DNA from: Pseudomonas sp. StFLB209
GTDB lineage: Bacteria > Pseudomonadota > Gammaproteobacteria > Pseudomonadales > Pseudomonadaceae
Direction: 5' to 3'
Length of the DNA: 64,000 bases
Assembly (NCBI RefSeq): GCF_000829415.1
Contig: NZ_AP014637.1
Span: 868,001 to 932,000, forward strand
Made by a program: the position numbers and the translations under genes. This document shows positions 48,094 to 57,400 of the stretch, piece by piece (position 1 is the first letter of the stretch; each line of letters starts with the position of its first letter). The notes below the pieces were generated by a model. The model ran no database searches. It saw only the letters and a list, made by a program, of their open reading frames with translations, and was not told the origin of the DNA.

Positions 48094-49200
48094 ATGTCAT
48101 TCAGGGTGCTGGTTGTCGGCGGCTACGGCAATTTCGGTTTTATCGTCTGTCGGCATCTGTCCGGTGCGCCGGGCATCGAGCTGTTCGCGGCCGGGCGCGA
48201 TGCGGCGCGTTTGCACAAGCTGGCAGGCCAATTCCCGCTGCAGACCTGGTGCGGTGACGCCCAGGGGGCAGGGTTTGCCGAGGCGCTGCGTCAGTTGCAG
48301 ATCAATCTGGTGATCCACACCGGCGGGCCGTTTCAGGGGCAGCCCTACCGGGTCGCCGAGCAGTGCATCGAAGCGGGCGTGCATTACTGCGACCTGGCCG
48401 ACTGCCGGACCTTCGTCAACGGTATTGATGTGCTCGATGCCCAGGCCAAAGCGGCCGGGGTCGCCGTGCTCAGCGGCTGCAGTTCGGTGCCGAGCCTGTC
48501 GGCGGCGTTGCTGGATGAACACCGCCAGCACTTCAGCCGCATCGACCGGATCGAGCACGGCATTTCCTCGTCCTCGAAGATGCCCGGCCTGGCCACCATC
48601 GAGGGCGTCCTGGCTTACGCTGGCCAGCCGATCCTGCAACGCCGCAATGGCCAGCCCCACGCGGTGCCAGGCTGGCTGGGCTTGCAACGCCGGCATTTAG
48701 CGGGGCTGGGCTGGCGCTGGCTGGCCAATGTCGATGTACCGGACATGGACCTGTTCGGCGCCCGTTATGGCGCCCGTGAGCTAGTGTTCAAGGCCGGTCC
48801 CGGCCTGATGCCCGGCGCCCTGGCCAATGCGCTGCTGGCCCAGGCGCGGCGCATGGGGCTGATCAACGACCCGCAACCCTGGGCGCGGCGCCTGCACCGG
48901 CTGGGCACGGCCTGCGAACGGTTCGGTAACGGTCTCAGCGCGCTGTACATCGAGGCCCATGGCGTGGACCACAACAACCTGCCGTTGCGCCTGAATATCC
49001 AGCTCACCGCCGCACGCGAGAAAGGCCCGGAAATACCCAGCTGCGCCTCGGTGGCGTTGGCCCGCAAGCTGGCCAACGGTTACCGGCCTGCAGCAGGCGC
49101 GCGCCCTTGCCTGGACGAAATCAGCGTGGCCGAGTACCTGGCCGCCATCGACGCACCGAACGATATCCGGCTCAGCGTGCAGTACCAAGGTCCGGCATGA
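48094..49200 (+). CDS. Saccharopine-dehydrogenase-family NAD(P)-binding protein
   Basis: A 368-aa protein with a Rossmann motif at the start (VLVVGGYGNFGFIVCRHL) and the family segment VIHTGGPFQGQPYRVAEQCIEAGVHYCDLADCRTF near residue 70. The reaction is unknown; relatives act on lipids or amino acids. CAGGGAGTC precedes the ATG. It overlaps the next gene by ATGA. Confidence 0.82.
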   Translation: MSFRVLVVGGYGNFGFIVCRHLSGAPGIELFAAGRDAARLHKLAGQFPLQTWCGDAQGAGFAEALRQLQINLVIHTGGPFQGQPYRVAEQCIEAGVHYCDLADCRTFVNGIDVLDAQAKAAGVAVLSGCSSVPSLSAALLDEHRQHFSRIDRIEHGISSSSKMPGLATIEGVLAYAGQPILQRRNGQPHAVPGWLGLQRRHLAGLGWRWLANVDVPDMDLFGARYGARELVFKAGPGLMPGALANALLAQARRMGLINDPQPWARRLHRLGTACERFGNGLSALYIEAHGVDHNNLPLRLNIQLTAAREKGPEIPSCASVALARKLANGYRPAAGARPCLDEISVAEYLAAIDAPNDIRLSVQYQGPA

Positions 49201-49667
49201 CTTACCTGTACCTCAAGTATCTGCACGTCATCGCAGCGGTATTTCTGTTCGGTTTCGGCATGGGTTCGTACCTGTACCTGATCGCCGCACAGCGGACCCG
49301 CAACCCGGTTGTCATCGCCTCGGTGGCAAAGATGGTGGTGCGCTTTGACACTTGGATCACCACCCCGGCCGGGGTCCTGCAATTGGCCACCGGCCTTGGC
49401 ATGCTGCACCTGACCGGTCTGTCGATAGCCCAGCCCTGGCTGCGCGATGCGCTGATCGTGTTTGTCGCGGTCGGCCTGTTGTGGCTGCCGGTGCTGGTGC
49501 TGCAAAAACGCATGCAGAGCCTGGCCGAACACGCCGCCGAGCGCGGTCTGGCACTGCCGTCGAACTGGAACCGGCTGTACCGGCCATGGCTATGGATGGG
49601 CGTGGCGGGGTTCGCCGGGATGTTCGTGATTGTGCTGTTGATGGTGACCAAGCAGGGCTTGTTTTAA
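49197..49667 (+). CDS. DUF2269 membrane protein
   Basis: A 156-aa inner-membrane protein with four hydrophobic helices, starting MTYLYLKYLHVIAAVFLFGFG. It fits the DUF2269 family of small membrane proteins of unknown function; some relatives carry haem-like histidines. Coupled by a four-base overlap to the saccharopine-dehydrogenase-like gene, suggesting a membrane partner for it. Confidence 0.8.
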   Translation: MTYLYLKYLHVIAAVFLFGFGMGSYLYLIAAQRTRNPVVIASVAKMVVRFDTWITTPAGVLQLATGLGMLHLTGLSIAQPWLRDALIVFVAVGLLWLPVLVLQKRMQSLAEHAAERGLALPSNWNRLYRPWLWMGVAGFAGMFVIVLLMVTKQGLF

Positions 49668-49676
49668 AGCATGCCC

Positions 49677-50147
49677 TCATGGCGCGGGCGGATCGTACTC
49701 GTTCACGTGCGGAATGTTTTTCTGTAAGCGCCCCAGCAGGTCGACGAGTGTATCCACCTCGGCGGACGACAGGCCGTCGAGCAACCGGCTCTCGCGCTCC
49801 AGCGCGACTTTCAATACCCGATCATGCAAAGCCTTGCCTTCTGGCGTCAGGCTGACGGTATAGCGCCGACCGTCGAGCTTATCCACCTGGCTGGTCGCAT
49901 AGCCCTGTTGTTCCAGGGCCTGAAGGGATCTGCTGACCGCCCCCTTGTCCAGCCCGATGACCTGGCATACGCGGTTGGCCGTGATGTTGTTCTCCACCGC
50001 AAGCATTGAAAGCAAGCGCCACTCGACCACGCCGATACCAAAGTGCTTGCGGTACGTCAGAGAAGCGCCCGTAGCCAGTTTGTTGGCCAAGAAGGTCAGC
50101 AACGCCGGAACGTAGCGAACAAGATCAAGCTGAGTGGGTGCAGGCAT
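49677..50147 (-). CDS. MarR-family regulator
   Basis: A 156-aa protein. The winged helix spans about residues 45-110 (GVVEWRLLSMLAVENNITANRVCQVIGLDKGAVSRSLQALEQQGY, then DGRRYTVSLTPEGKAL). I placed the start at 50147 (MPAPTQLDLVRYV) because the frame above it has no ribosome site; an alternative start is at 50201. It is divergent from the oxygenase reductase gene, so it is the likely aromatic-responsive repressor of the cluster. Confidence 0.86.
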   Translation of the reverse strand: MPAPTQLDLVRYVPALLTFLANKLATGASLTYRKHFGIGVVEWRLLSMLAVENNITANRVCQVIGLDKGAVSRSLQALEQQGYATSQVDKLDGRRYTVSLTPEGKALHDRVLKVALERESRLLDGLSSAEVDTLVDLLGRLQKNIPHVNEYDPPAP

Positions 50148-50186
50148 AAAAATACGAACCTTAAGAATCAAACGTTTCAGGCAAAT

Positions 50187-50204
50187 TGGTTGACACCGCA
50201 ACTA
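50187..50204. promoter_or_regulatory. Possible MarR operator over a -35 box
   Basis: TGGTTG-ACACCG-CAACTA is an inverted repeat with one mismatch in six pairs. It contains TTGACA (50190-50195), a consensus -35 box reading toward the reductase gene. The gene starts 196 bases further on, so the leader would be long. Confidence 0.45.
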
Positions 50205-50399
50205 AATACGCCGATTCTACATTCCACGAACCGTGCGTGCTGATCGCATCATAAGCGACAGCCTGATCCCACAAGAATAAATAACGGGAATCCTCATGAA
50301 CCACACACCTATCCTGCACCCGCCCTCCGCCACCACGTGAGCTAAGCGCTCAGCCCCTATTGAACATTTTTGTGCCACTTGACTGTGGAGGGAGAAGCC

Positions 50400-51353
50400 A
50401 TGCTCCGTGTAAAGGTTAGCCACAAGCACCTTGTGGCCGATGATATCTGCAGCTTCGAGCTGTCCCCCGTCGACGAGCAGATCCTGCCCGCGTTCACCGC
50501 AGGCGCCCATATCGACGTCTGGACCCCAGCAGGGACGGTGCGCCAGTACTCGCTCTGCAACCACCCTGAAGAACGCCATCGCTACCTGATTGGTGTCCTG
50601 CGTGATCCCCACTCAAGGGGCGGTTCGCAGGCCATGCACGAGCTTGTGCAGGAAGGCCAGGAACTCACCATCAGTGCGCCACGAAATCTTTTTCCACTGT
50701 CGCCCGATGGGAAAAAACACCTTCTGCTCGCCGGTGGCATTGGCATCACACCCATGCTGGCGATGGCCTATGAGCTGTCCCAGCGCGGCGTTGATTTCGA
50801 GTTGCACTACTGCTTTCGCGCCAAAGCAAAAGCCGCGTTTATCGATGTGCTTGAGTCAGCGCCCTTTGCCCGGAACGTGGTGCTGCACGATGACAGCGCC
50901 GGCCCGGACGCCGCGTTGAATGCGAGCCTGTTGCTGCAGTCCCCCGTGACTGGCGTTCACCTGTATGTGTGTGGCCCAGGCGGGTTCATGGATTACATCC
51001 TGAAGGCCGCCGAAGCTGCGCACTGGCCGCAGGAACAGGTTCATCGGGAGTTCTTCGCCGCCGCACCTGTCGATCAGACCGGCGATCAAGCGTTTGAAGT
51101 GGTGCTCGCACGATCGTCCCTCACCTTTCAGATCCCGGCCGACCGCAGCGTCTTCGAAGTGCTTGATGAGGCCGGTATCGAGATACAAAGCTCCTGTGAA
51201 CAGGGCATCTGCGGCAGCTGTATGACCCAGGTCCTTGAAGGCACGCCCGATCATCGCGACCAGTTCATGACCAAGGCCGAGCATGCATTGAACGACCAGT
51301 TCACCCCGTGCTGCTCACGTGCCAAAACACCGCGTCTGGTCCTGGATCTCTGA
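50400..51353 (+). CDS. VanB-type oxygenase reductase
   Basis: A 317-aa class IA reductase that moves electrons from NADH via FMN to a 2Fe-2S centre and on to the partner oxygenase. The FMN segment is RQYSLCNHPE near residue 51, the NAD domain has LLAGGIGITPMLAM near 112, and the C-terminal ferredoxin cluster is CEQGICGSCMTQVLEG with a fourth Cys in FTPCCSRA. GGAGGGAG lies before the ATG. It precedes the Rieske gene by 34 bases. The name VanB is by family only. Confidence 0.88.
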   Translation: MLRVKVSHKHLVADDICSFELSPVDEQILPAFTAGAHIDVWTPAGTVRQYSLCNHPEERHRYLIGVLRDPHSRGGSQAMHELVQEGQELTISAPRNLFPLSPDGKKHLLLAGGIGITPMLAMAYELSQRGVDFELHYCFRAKAKAAFIDVLESAPFARNVVLHDDSAGPDAALNASLLLQSPVTGVHLYVCGPGGFMDYILKAAEAAHWPQEQVHREFFAAAPVDQTGDQAFEVVLARSSLTFQIPADRSVFEVLDEAGIEIQSSCEQGICGSCMTQVLEGTPDHRDQFMTKAEHALNDQFTPCCSRAKTPRLVLDL

Positions 51354-51387
51354 CTTTCCCACTCTAACAACAGCATCGGAAAAGCCT

Positions 51388-52467
51388 ATGAACACCTCAA
51401 CCAAAGAGCTGGCCTATGAGGTCGGCAAGCAATCCACCCTGCCCAAATTTCCACTCGATCAGTGGTATGTCGCGGCGCTGGGCTGGGAGCTGAAAGACAA
51501 ACCGGTCGGCCGCACACTGTTGAATAAAGCGGTGGTGCTGTTTCGTACAGCGGACGGGCAAGTCGCTGCTCTGGAAGATCGCTGCTGCCACCGGGCGCTG
51601 CCACTCTCCAGCGGCACACTGGAAAGCGGTGGGCTTCGTTGTGGATACCACGGGCTGCTGTTCGATTCTGCAGGCAAGTGCATCGAGATTCCGGGTCAGG
51701 AAAAAGTGCCCGGCAAGGCCAAGGTCGCCCTGTTTCATGTCCGCGAGCGTGACCAGATCGTCTGGGTCTGGTTTGGCAGCGAGTCGCACCCGGAGCCGAC
51801 CTGCGAACCGCCCGAGTACAACGTGCACAGCAGCGGCAAGTATCTGTTTGACGGTGACGTGTACCACTACGACGCGCCCTACCAGCTTATTCACGACAAC
51901 CTGATGGATCTCAGCCATCTGGGTTATGTGCATCTGAAGACGATTGGTGGCAATGCCAACGTTCATATGCATGCGCAAATGACCGTGCAAAGCGAAGGCG
52001 ATGTGGTCAAGGTCATCCGTCACATGCCCAACTCGACACCGCCGCCCACCTACTCTGCCGCCTACCCGTTCAAGGGAAACATCGATCGTTGGCAAGAGAT
52101 CGAGTTTCATGTCAGCCACCTGCGCATCTGGACGGGCGCCGTTGACGCCAACACAGAGTCTCTGCAAGACCCTGAACGCGGCGGATTTCACATGCGTGGG
52201 TTCCATGGCGTCACACCCGAGACCGAAAATACAACCCACTATTTCTGGTCGATGGCCACCAACCCCGAAAGCAATCATGCAGAGGTCAAGGCAAAGGTCA
52301 TCGAACAAACCGCGCTGACCTTTGATGAAGACAAAATCATCATTGAGGCCCAGTACAAGAACATGTGCCGATTCGGCGAACGCCCCATGATCGATATCCA
52401 TGTCGACGTCGGCGCAAATCGGGCGCGCAAAATCATTGAGCGCCTGCGCCAATCCGACCCGGCATGA
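51388..52467 (+). CDS. Rieske-type aromatic oxygenase (VanA family)
   Basis: A 359-aa oxygenase. The Rieske centre ligands are in EDRCCHRALPLS and LRCGYHG (C-x-H and C-x2-H, residues about 52-73). The mononuclear iron site is in HDNLMDLSHLGYVH near residues 170-183. VanA-family enzymes O-demethylate methoxy-aromatics or oxygenate other small aromatic acids. The regulator here is MarR, not the GntR-type VanR of the vanillate genes, so the substrate may differ from vanillate. Confidence 0.88.
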   Translation: MNTSTKELAYEVGKQSTLPKFPLDQWYVAALGWELKDKPVGRTLLNKAVVLFRTADGQVAALEDRCCHRALPLSSGTLESGGLRCGYHGLLFDSAGKCIEIPGQEKVPGKAKVALFHVRERDQIVWVWFGSESHPEPTCEPPEYNVHSSGKYLFDGDVYHYDAPYQLIHDNLMDLSHLGYVHLKTIGGNANVHMHAQMTVQSEGDVVKVIRHMPNSTPPPTYSAAYPFKGNIDRWQEIEFHVSHLRIWTGAVDANTESLQDPERGGFHMRGFHGVTPETENTTHYFWSMATNPESNHAEVKAKVIEQTALTFDEDKIIIEAQYKNMCRFGERPMIDIHVDVGANRARKIIERLRQSDPA

Positions 52468-52616
52468 GGCCGCTACACCTGCCCCGCCCCCGTCTGCAAG
52501 TCCAACGGCAGACTGACTGAAATGAGATGAAAGCAACGCCTTTGTGACTCGTCGAGAAACTGAGGTGCTGGTTAACCCGTGCGTGCTGTTTAAACAACAA
52601 TAAAAGGTATAGCGCT

Positions 52617-52703
52617 ATGTGTAAGCAATCTTCCCGATTTATCGGGCAGGCTTCGGCCGCCTTGCTTTTGCTCAATTCATTGCCATTGAACAAGGAGGTT
52701 TGA
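52617..52703 (+). CDS. Possible 28-aa leader peptide
   Basis: A small frame MCKQSSRFIGQASAALLLLN and on to NSLPLNKEV, ending four bases before the MFS gene. AAGG lies nine bases before its ATG, and its last codons contain the AAGGAGG site of the MFS gene. A perfect hairpin CCCGAT-TT-ATCGGG (52633-52646) lies within it. The layout could allow translation-dependent control, but this is speculative. Confidence 0.3.
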   Translation: MCKQSSRFIGQASAALLLLNSLPLNKEV

Positions 52704-52707
52704 CGAT

Positions 52708-54042
52708 ATGGACAAGTCAATTGGGCAACTAATGGACGAAAAACCCATGGTCAGTTCTCAATGGGGCGTGATCGCTCTTTGCATCCTGATCAACATGCTC
52801 GACGGCTTCGACGTGCTGGTAATGGCCTTCACCGCCGCGTCGGTTTCGGCAGACTGGGGACTCAACGGCATCCGCGTCGGCTACCTGCTCAGTGCCGGAT
52901 TGGTCGGCATGGCAATCGGCTCGTTGTTTATTGCGCCCTGGGCGGACCGGTTCGGCAGACGCCCGCTGATCATGCTCTGCGTGAGCATCGCCGGACTGGG
53001 TATGCTCGCCTCCTCTCAAGCAAACAGTTTCGAAACACTCGCCATTCTGCGGCTGATTACGGGGCTTGGCATTGGTGGGGTTCTGGCCAGCAGTTACGTG
53101 ATTGCCGGCGAATACGCCAACAAAAAATGGCGCGGGCTGGCAATCAGTTTGCAGTCGACGGCCTACGCGCTGGGTGCAACGATTGGCGGGATCATTGCCG
53201 CTCAGATCATCCCGACCCAAGGATGGCGCTCGGTGTTTCTGTACGGCGGCATCACCACGCTCTCGACACTGCCGCTGCTGTTTCTCTGGCTTCCAGAGTC
53301 ACTTGCCTTTCTGACGTCTCGCCAACCGGTCGGCGCCCTGGCCAAGATCAATAAACTGCTGGTACGCGTAAAACTGAACACCATCAGCGCGCTGCCCACC
53401 GTTAACGACACCAGCCGTGCGCGCATGCGCGATACGGTAGCCGAATTGTTTTCACCGGCACTGCTGCGTTCAACCTTGCTGATCTGGCTGGCCTTCTTTC
53501 TGGTGATGTTCGGCTTCTACTTTGTGCTGAGCTGGACGCCCAGGCTACTGGTCTCGGCCGGCCTCTCCAACGCCCAAGGCATCACGGGCGGTGTACTGCT
53601 TAACATGGGCGGCATCGTCGGCACGACCGTCATCGGGCTGCTGGCTGCCCGCTACCCACTGGCTCGCCTGCTGATGCTGTACCTCATCATCAATGCGCTG
53701 TTGCTCGCGCTGTTCGTCCAGTTCACCCACAACCTCACACTGGCCTTTGCCGTGGCACTGGCCATCGGCGTATTCGTCAACGGCTGCGTCGCCGGGCTGT
53801 ATGCCCTTGCCCCGTCTTTCTACAGCGCGTCACAGCGGGTAACAGGCCTGGGCTGGGGAATCGGCATGGGCCGTATCGGGGCCATCCTCTCACCGTTGGT
53901 TGCCGGTCACTTGATCGACGCCAACTGGAGCCCGTCGAAGCTCTACATCTTGTTTGCCAGCGCCTTCGTTCTGGCCGCGCTGGTGGTCTGGGGCCTCAAG
54001 CGCCGGGCAACGGCGCGCCTGGCACCGGCCAGCGCCAACTGA
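52708..54042 (+). CDS. MFS transporter, aromatic acid:proton symporter type
   Basis: A 444-aa transporter with 12 membrane helices. The DGFDVLVMAF segment in helix 1 and WADRFGRRPLIM in loop 2-3 are hallmarks of the AAHS subfamily (PcaK, BenK, VanK). It probably carries the substrate of the Rieske oxygenase across the inner membrane. AAGGAGG precedes the ATG at ideal spacing. Confidence 0.88.
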   Translation: MDKSIGQLMDEKPMVSSQWGVIALCILINMLDGFDVLVMAFTAASVSADWGLNGIRVGYLLSAGLVGMAIGSLFIAPWADRFGRRPLIMLCVSIAGLGMLASSQANSFETLAILRLITGLGIGGVLASSYVIAGEYANKKWRGLAISLQSTAYALGATIGGIIAAQIIPTQGWRSVFLYGGITTLSTLPLLFLWLPESLAFLTSRQPVGALAKINKLLVRVKLNTISALPTVNDTSRARMRDTVAELFSPALLRSTLLIWLAFFLVMFGFYFVLSWTPRLLVSAGLSNAQGITGGVLLNMGGIVGTTVIGLLAARYPLARLLMLYLIINALLLALFVQFTHNLTLAFAVALAIGVFVNGCVAGLYALAPSFYSASQRVTGLGWGIGMGRIGAILSPLVAGHLIDANWSPSKLYILFASAFVLAALVVWGLKRRATARLAPASAN

Positions 54043-54078
54043 CTGAACTGACAAAAACAAGAAATCAGGATGCTCGCA

Positions 54079-55356
54079 ATGACTAACCGTATGAGTTGCC
54101 CCCAGCTGTTGAGCATGGGCGCGCTGGGCGTGTGTGTGTCTTTCTGCGCCGAGGCAGAACTGCTGAAGGATTCAACCGTGACATTAATGTCACGCAACTT
54201 TTATCTGGACCGTGATTACAAGGGTGCCACACCGTACGCCGAAGCCAGGGAATGGGCGCAGGGTTTCATCCTCAAGGCCCACTCCGGCTTCACCGAAGGC
54301 CCCATTGGGCTGGGCCTGGACCTGACCGGCATGCTGGGTCTGAAGCTCGACTCGTCACCCGACAGAACCGCAACCCAGCTATTGGCCTTTAACCCGCAGA
54401 CCCGACAGGCGCGTGACGAATACTCAGAGCTGGGGGCGGCACTCAAAGCCAGGGTTTCCAAGACCCAACTCTCGGTAGGCACACAATTTCCCAACCTGCC
54501 GGTCCTCACCGGCAGCCCTGCGCGCCTGCTTCCACAAACCTTCCGGGGCGCCTATTTACAGTCAGGTGACATCAAGGATTTATCACTGCATCTGGGGCGA
54601 ATGGACCGAGTGAACATGCGCGACTCCACGGACTACCAGCCCATCTCGATCGCCTCTCCCAATGGCCGCTTTCGGCCCGGCGCCTCTTCGCAAGAGTTTG
54701 ATTTCATCGCCGGTGATTACAAGTGGTCCGACGCGCTGACGCTGCGTTACAACCACGCCAAACTCGACAACATCTATCAACAGCATTTTTGGGGGCTTTT
54801 GCACACGCTGCCCATCGGTCCGGGCCTGTTGAAAACTGACCTGCGCATTTTTGATAGCCGTGAGGATGGGCGCGCAGAATCTGGCCGGGTGGATAACCGG
54901 AGCACCGGGTTGATGTTCACCTACCAGATGGGCGCACACAGCTTCGGCCTGGGTCACATGCGCCAGACCGGTGACACCGCCATGGTCTACCTCGCAGGTG
55001 GCGAGCCCAATGTGTTGAGCGACGGGACAATGAGTGCGGACTTCGTCAACCCGAAGGAGCAGACCTGGGCGCTACGCTACGACTACGATTTCGCCGGGCT
55101 GGGCATTCCCGGCCTCAGGGCCATGGCGCGCTACCTGCACGGCAGTCACATCAATCTCCCGGCACTCGGGGGGGATGACTTATCGGAGTCGTCCAAGGAT
55201 TTCGAGCTGTCCTATGCAGTGCAGTCAGGCCCTGTGAAGGGGCTGGCGCTGCGGCTGCGGCAGAATTTCTACCGCAGCGACCTGAGTTCGGCTGCCACGT
55301 TCAGAAGTGACAACGAAACCCGCGTGAACATCGATTACACCTGGAAGCTTTGGTAA
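54079..55356 (+). CDS. OprD-family outer-membrane porin
   Basis: A 425-aa porin with a signal peptide ending near the cysteine-containing CAEA segment. The mature start (LLKDSTVTLMSRNFYLDRDYKG) is the OprD signature, and the protein ends in W as barrel proteins often do. Members take up small aromatic acids or amino acids. I chose 54079 because AGGA gives good spacing only to it, not to the ATG at 54070. Transcribed after the MFS gene, so uptake through both membranes is co-encoded with the oxygenase. Confidence 0.88.
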   Translation: MTNRMSCPQLLSMGALGVCVSFCAEAELLKDSTVTLMSRNFYLDRDYKGATPYAEAREWAQGFILKAHSGFTEGPIGLGLDLTGMLGLKLDSSPDRTATQLLAFNPQTRQARDEYSELGAALKARVSKTQLSVGTQFPNLPVLTGSPARLLPQTFRGAYLQSGDIKDLSLHLGRMDRVNMRDSTDYQPISIASPNGRFRPGASSQEFDFIAGDYKWSDALTLRYNHAKLDNIYQQHFWGLLHTLPIGPGLLKTDLRIFDSREDGRAESGRVDNRSTGLMFTYQMGAHSFGLGHMRQTGDTAMVYLAGGEPNVLSDGTMSADFVNPKEQTWALRYDYDFAGLGIPGLRAMARYLHGSHINLPALGGDDLSESSKDFELSYAVQSGPVKGLALRLRQNFYRSDLSSAATFRSDNETRVNIDYTWKLW

Positions 55357-55572
55357 CCATGCGCTGCCATTGGCGCAAGGTCTGACCCACGCCACAACAA
55401 CCCCCGGCATCAGGCTGGGGATTGTCGCTTTCAAGGTGACAGTAAAACGCTTTTCAGCCGATTTATCCCGTTCAGGTAAATCCTTAATCTGTGCCCAGGT
55501 TGAACACAGCGCTGAACCCAGCGCACTGACTCAACAACTTACTCAAAACCTCTCAGATAAAGGACTTACCCC

Positions 55573-56199
55573 ATGGCCAACTTCACCTACAACCGCCTGA
55601 ACAAAGACGACGCCGTAGTACTGTTGATCGACCACCAGACCGGCCTGATCTCGCTGGTGCAGGATTTCTCGCCAAACGAGTTCAAGAACAACGTGCTGGC
55701 GCTGGGTGATCTGGCCAAGTTTTTCAACCTGCCGACCATTCTCACCACCAGCTTTGAACAAGGCCCCAATGGCCCGCTGATCCCTGAATTGAAAGAGCAG
55801 TTCCCGGATGCGCCGTACATCGCCCGCCCTGGCCAGATCAACGCCTGGGACAACGAAGAGTTTGTCAAAGCGATCAAAGCCACCGGCCGCAAGCAACTGA
55901 TCATCGCCGGAGTGGTGACTGACGTGTGCGTGACCTTCCCGGCCTTGTCGGCTCTGGCAGAAGGCTTTGATGTGTTCGTGGTGACTGACGCTTCCGGCAC
56001 CTTCAACGAGACCGTGCAGCAAGCCGCATGGAACCGTATGAGCCAGGCGGGCGCGCAGTTGATGAACTGGTTCTCGGTGGCTTGTGAGCTGCACCGCGAC
56101 TGGCGCAACGATATCGAAGGCCTGGGTAACCTGCTGAGCCAGCGCATCCCTAACTACCGCAACCTGATGAACAGCTACACCGCGCTGACTTCGCGCTGA
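55573..56199 (+). CDS. Isochorismatase-family hydrolase (YcaC-like)
   Basis: A 208-aa cysteine hydrolase. The catalytic Asp is in VLLIDHQTGL (about residue 20), a Lys lies near 98 and the nucleophile is the cysteine in AGVVTDVCVTFPAL near 118. YcaC relatives have no proven physiological substrate. The gap to the porin gene is 216 bases, so it may have its own promoter. AAAGGAC precedes the ATG. A strong hairpin follows. Confidence 0.86.
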   Translation: MANFTYNRLNKDDAVVLLIDHQTGLISLVQDFSPNEFKNNVLALGDLAKFFNLPTILTTSFEQGPNGPLIPELKEQFPDAPYIARPGQINAWDNEEFVKAIKATGRKQLIIAGVVTDVCVTFPALSALAEGFDVFVVTDASGTFNETVQQAAWNRMSQAGAQLMNWFSVACELHRDWRNDIEGLGNLLSQRIPNYRNLMNSYTALTSR

Positions 56200-56205
56200 G
56201 CCGAA

Positions 56206-56250
56206 GGCCTGCCGGGAACTCAAGCTGACGCTCCCCGGCAGGCCTGCTTT
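56206..56250 (+). terminator. Rho-independent terminator of the hydrolase gene
   Basis: GGCCTGCCGGG pairs with CCCGGCAGGCC and is followed by TGCTTTTA. It starts seven bases after the stop codon. Confidence 0.85.
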
Positions 56251-56283
56251 TACACGACTGCGCGACATATTCCTCTCTGAAAT

Positions 56284-56342
56284 ATGCATATCTCTTATTA
56301 ACTGTTTCAGGAATAAGCGTTTACTTCTATAAGAGCGTTCAT
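56284..56342. promoter_or_regulatory. ATAAGAG/TGCAT motif pair before LysR gene 1
   Basis: ATGCATATCTCTTAT at 56284-56298 is, on the other strand, ATAAGAG-ATA-TGCAT. ATAAGAGCGTTCAT at 56329-56342 is a degenerate direct copy. Both precede the LysR gene. The same 14-base motif recurs at 59856 and 62729. Probably the LysR binding element, by position only. Confidence 0.5.
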
Positions 56343-56386
56343 CTCGTTGCAGCCTCTGCATCCAACCGAACGCTCAGATGTAAACC

Positions 56387-57340
56387 ATGCATATCGACCT
56401 TCGCCAGCTTCGTCACTTTATCGCTCTGGCCGAGCACCGCAGCTTTGTCGCGGCCGCCGCCGCGGTCAATCTGTCGCAGTCGGCGTTCAGTCGCAGCATC
56501 CAGGCGCTGGAGCACAGTGCGGGGTTTCAACTGGTCGACCGGGCCAGCAAGGAACTGCCACCGACCCAGCAGGGCCTGGTGGTGCTGGAACATGCCCGGC
56601 GGCTGATCCGCGAGGCCCAGGAGCTGAACAACGAGATTGGCCGCCTGAACGGGGCAGAAATCGGCACCCTGCGGTTCGGTTGCGGACCGGCACCGGCCGG
56701 GCAACTGGTGCCCAGGGCGGTAGCGCTGTTCATCGCCGAGTATCCCAAGGCCAAAGTGCATTTTCAGGTGGATAACTGGCAGGACCTCAACCAGCGGTTG
56801 ATCAGCGAGGACATCGAGTTTTTCGTGGCCGACACCCGGCGCTTTGAAGCGGACCCCGATTACCGCATTACCCGCCTGCGTGCACAACGCATGCGCTTTT
56901 ATTGCCGCGCCGATCACCCCTTGGCGCAGCAGGCATCGGTGACTTGCAAAGAGCTGTTCGGCTATCCGCTGGCGACCACCTTCCGCCCACCGAACATCCG
57001 CAAGTTACTCACCGAATACAGCGGCCGCCGCGATTTCGTGCCTCAGGTGGAATGCGAGCACACCTACGCGTTGCTCAATGTGGTCCGCCATTCGGATGCC
57101 ATTGCCATCGGTAATGCGATGAACCCGGAACCGGCCTTGTTCACCGATGAGTTGCACTGGCTGCAACCGGTGGACCTGCCGCCGCATCTGGAAGAAATGA
57201 ACACGCGCTACGGCATCGTCAGCCGTAACGCGAGGTCCTTGTCATCGCTGGCCAAGGCGATGATCGGCCTGATCGAAAAGACCGATCTGCACCTGGCCGA
57301 CCACCTCAGCGGCGTGCCAATGCCGCATGTCGGGGTGTAG
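56387..57340 (+). CDS. LysR-family regulator 1 of the sulfatase cluster
   Basis: A 317-aa activator. The DNA-binding domain covers residues 1-65 (MHIDLRQLRHFIALAEHRSFVAAAAAVNLSQSAFSRSIQ). The ligand domain begins near 92 with LRFGCGPAPAGQLVPRA. It is a paralog of the LysR at 62802; their first 90 residues and GCGPAP-x-LVP segment closely match. The gene is convergent to the TonB receptor gene, with a shared hairpin between them. Confidence 0.88.
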   Translation: MHIDLRQLRHFIALAEHRSFVAAAAAVNLSQSAFSRSIQALEHSAGFQLVDRASKELPPTQQGLVVLEHARRLIREAQELNNEIGRLNGAEIGTLRFGCGPAPAGQLVPRAVALFIAEYPKAKVHFQVDNWQDLNQRLISEDIEFFVADTRRFEADPDYRITRLRAQRMRFYCRADHPLAQQASVTCKELFGYPLATTFRPPNIRKLLTEYSGRRDFVPQVECEHTYALLNVVRHSDAIAIGNAMNPEPALFTDELHWLQPVDLPPHLEEMNTRYGIVSRNARSLSSLAKAMIGLIEKTDLHLADHLSGVPMPHVGV

Positions 57341-57341
57341 A

Positions 57342-57359
57342 TAGGCCCGGCCGGGCCTA
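57342..57359. terminator. Palindrome between convergent genes
   Basis: TAGGCCCGG/CCGGGCCTA is a perfect 18-base palindrome starting two bases after the LysR stop. There is no T-run. It may terminate both the LysR gene and the TonB-receptor gene. Confidence 0.5.
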
Positions 57360-57400
57360 CAAGCATTCACCCGCAGGAGATGCTTATGCCTCAAAGCATT

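Noticed and set aside
50297..50341. 14-codon frame before the reductase gene
   Set aside because: It is too short, lacks a good ribosome site and ends 58 bases before the gene; chance is the simpler explanation.
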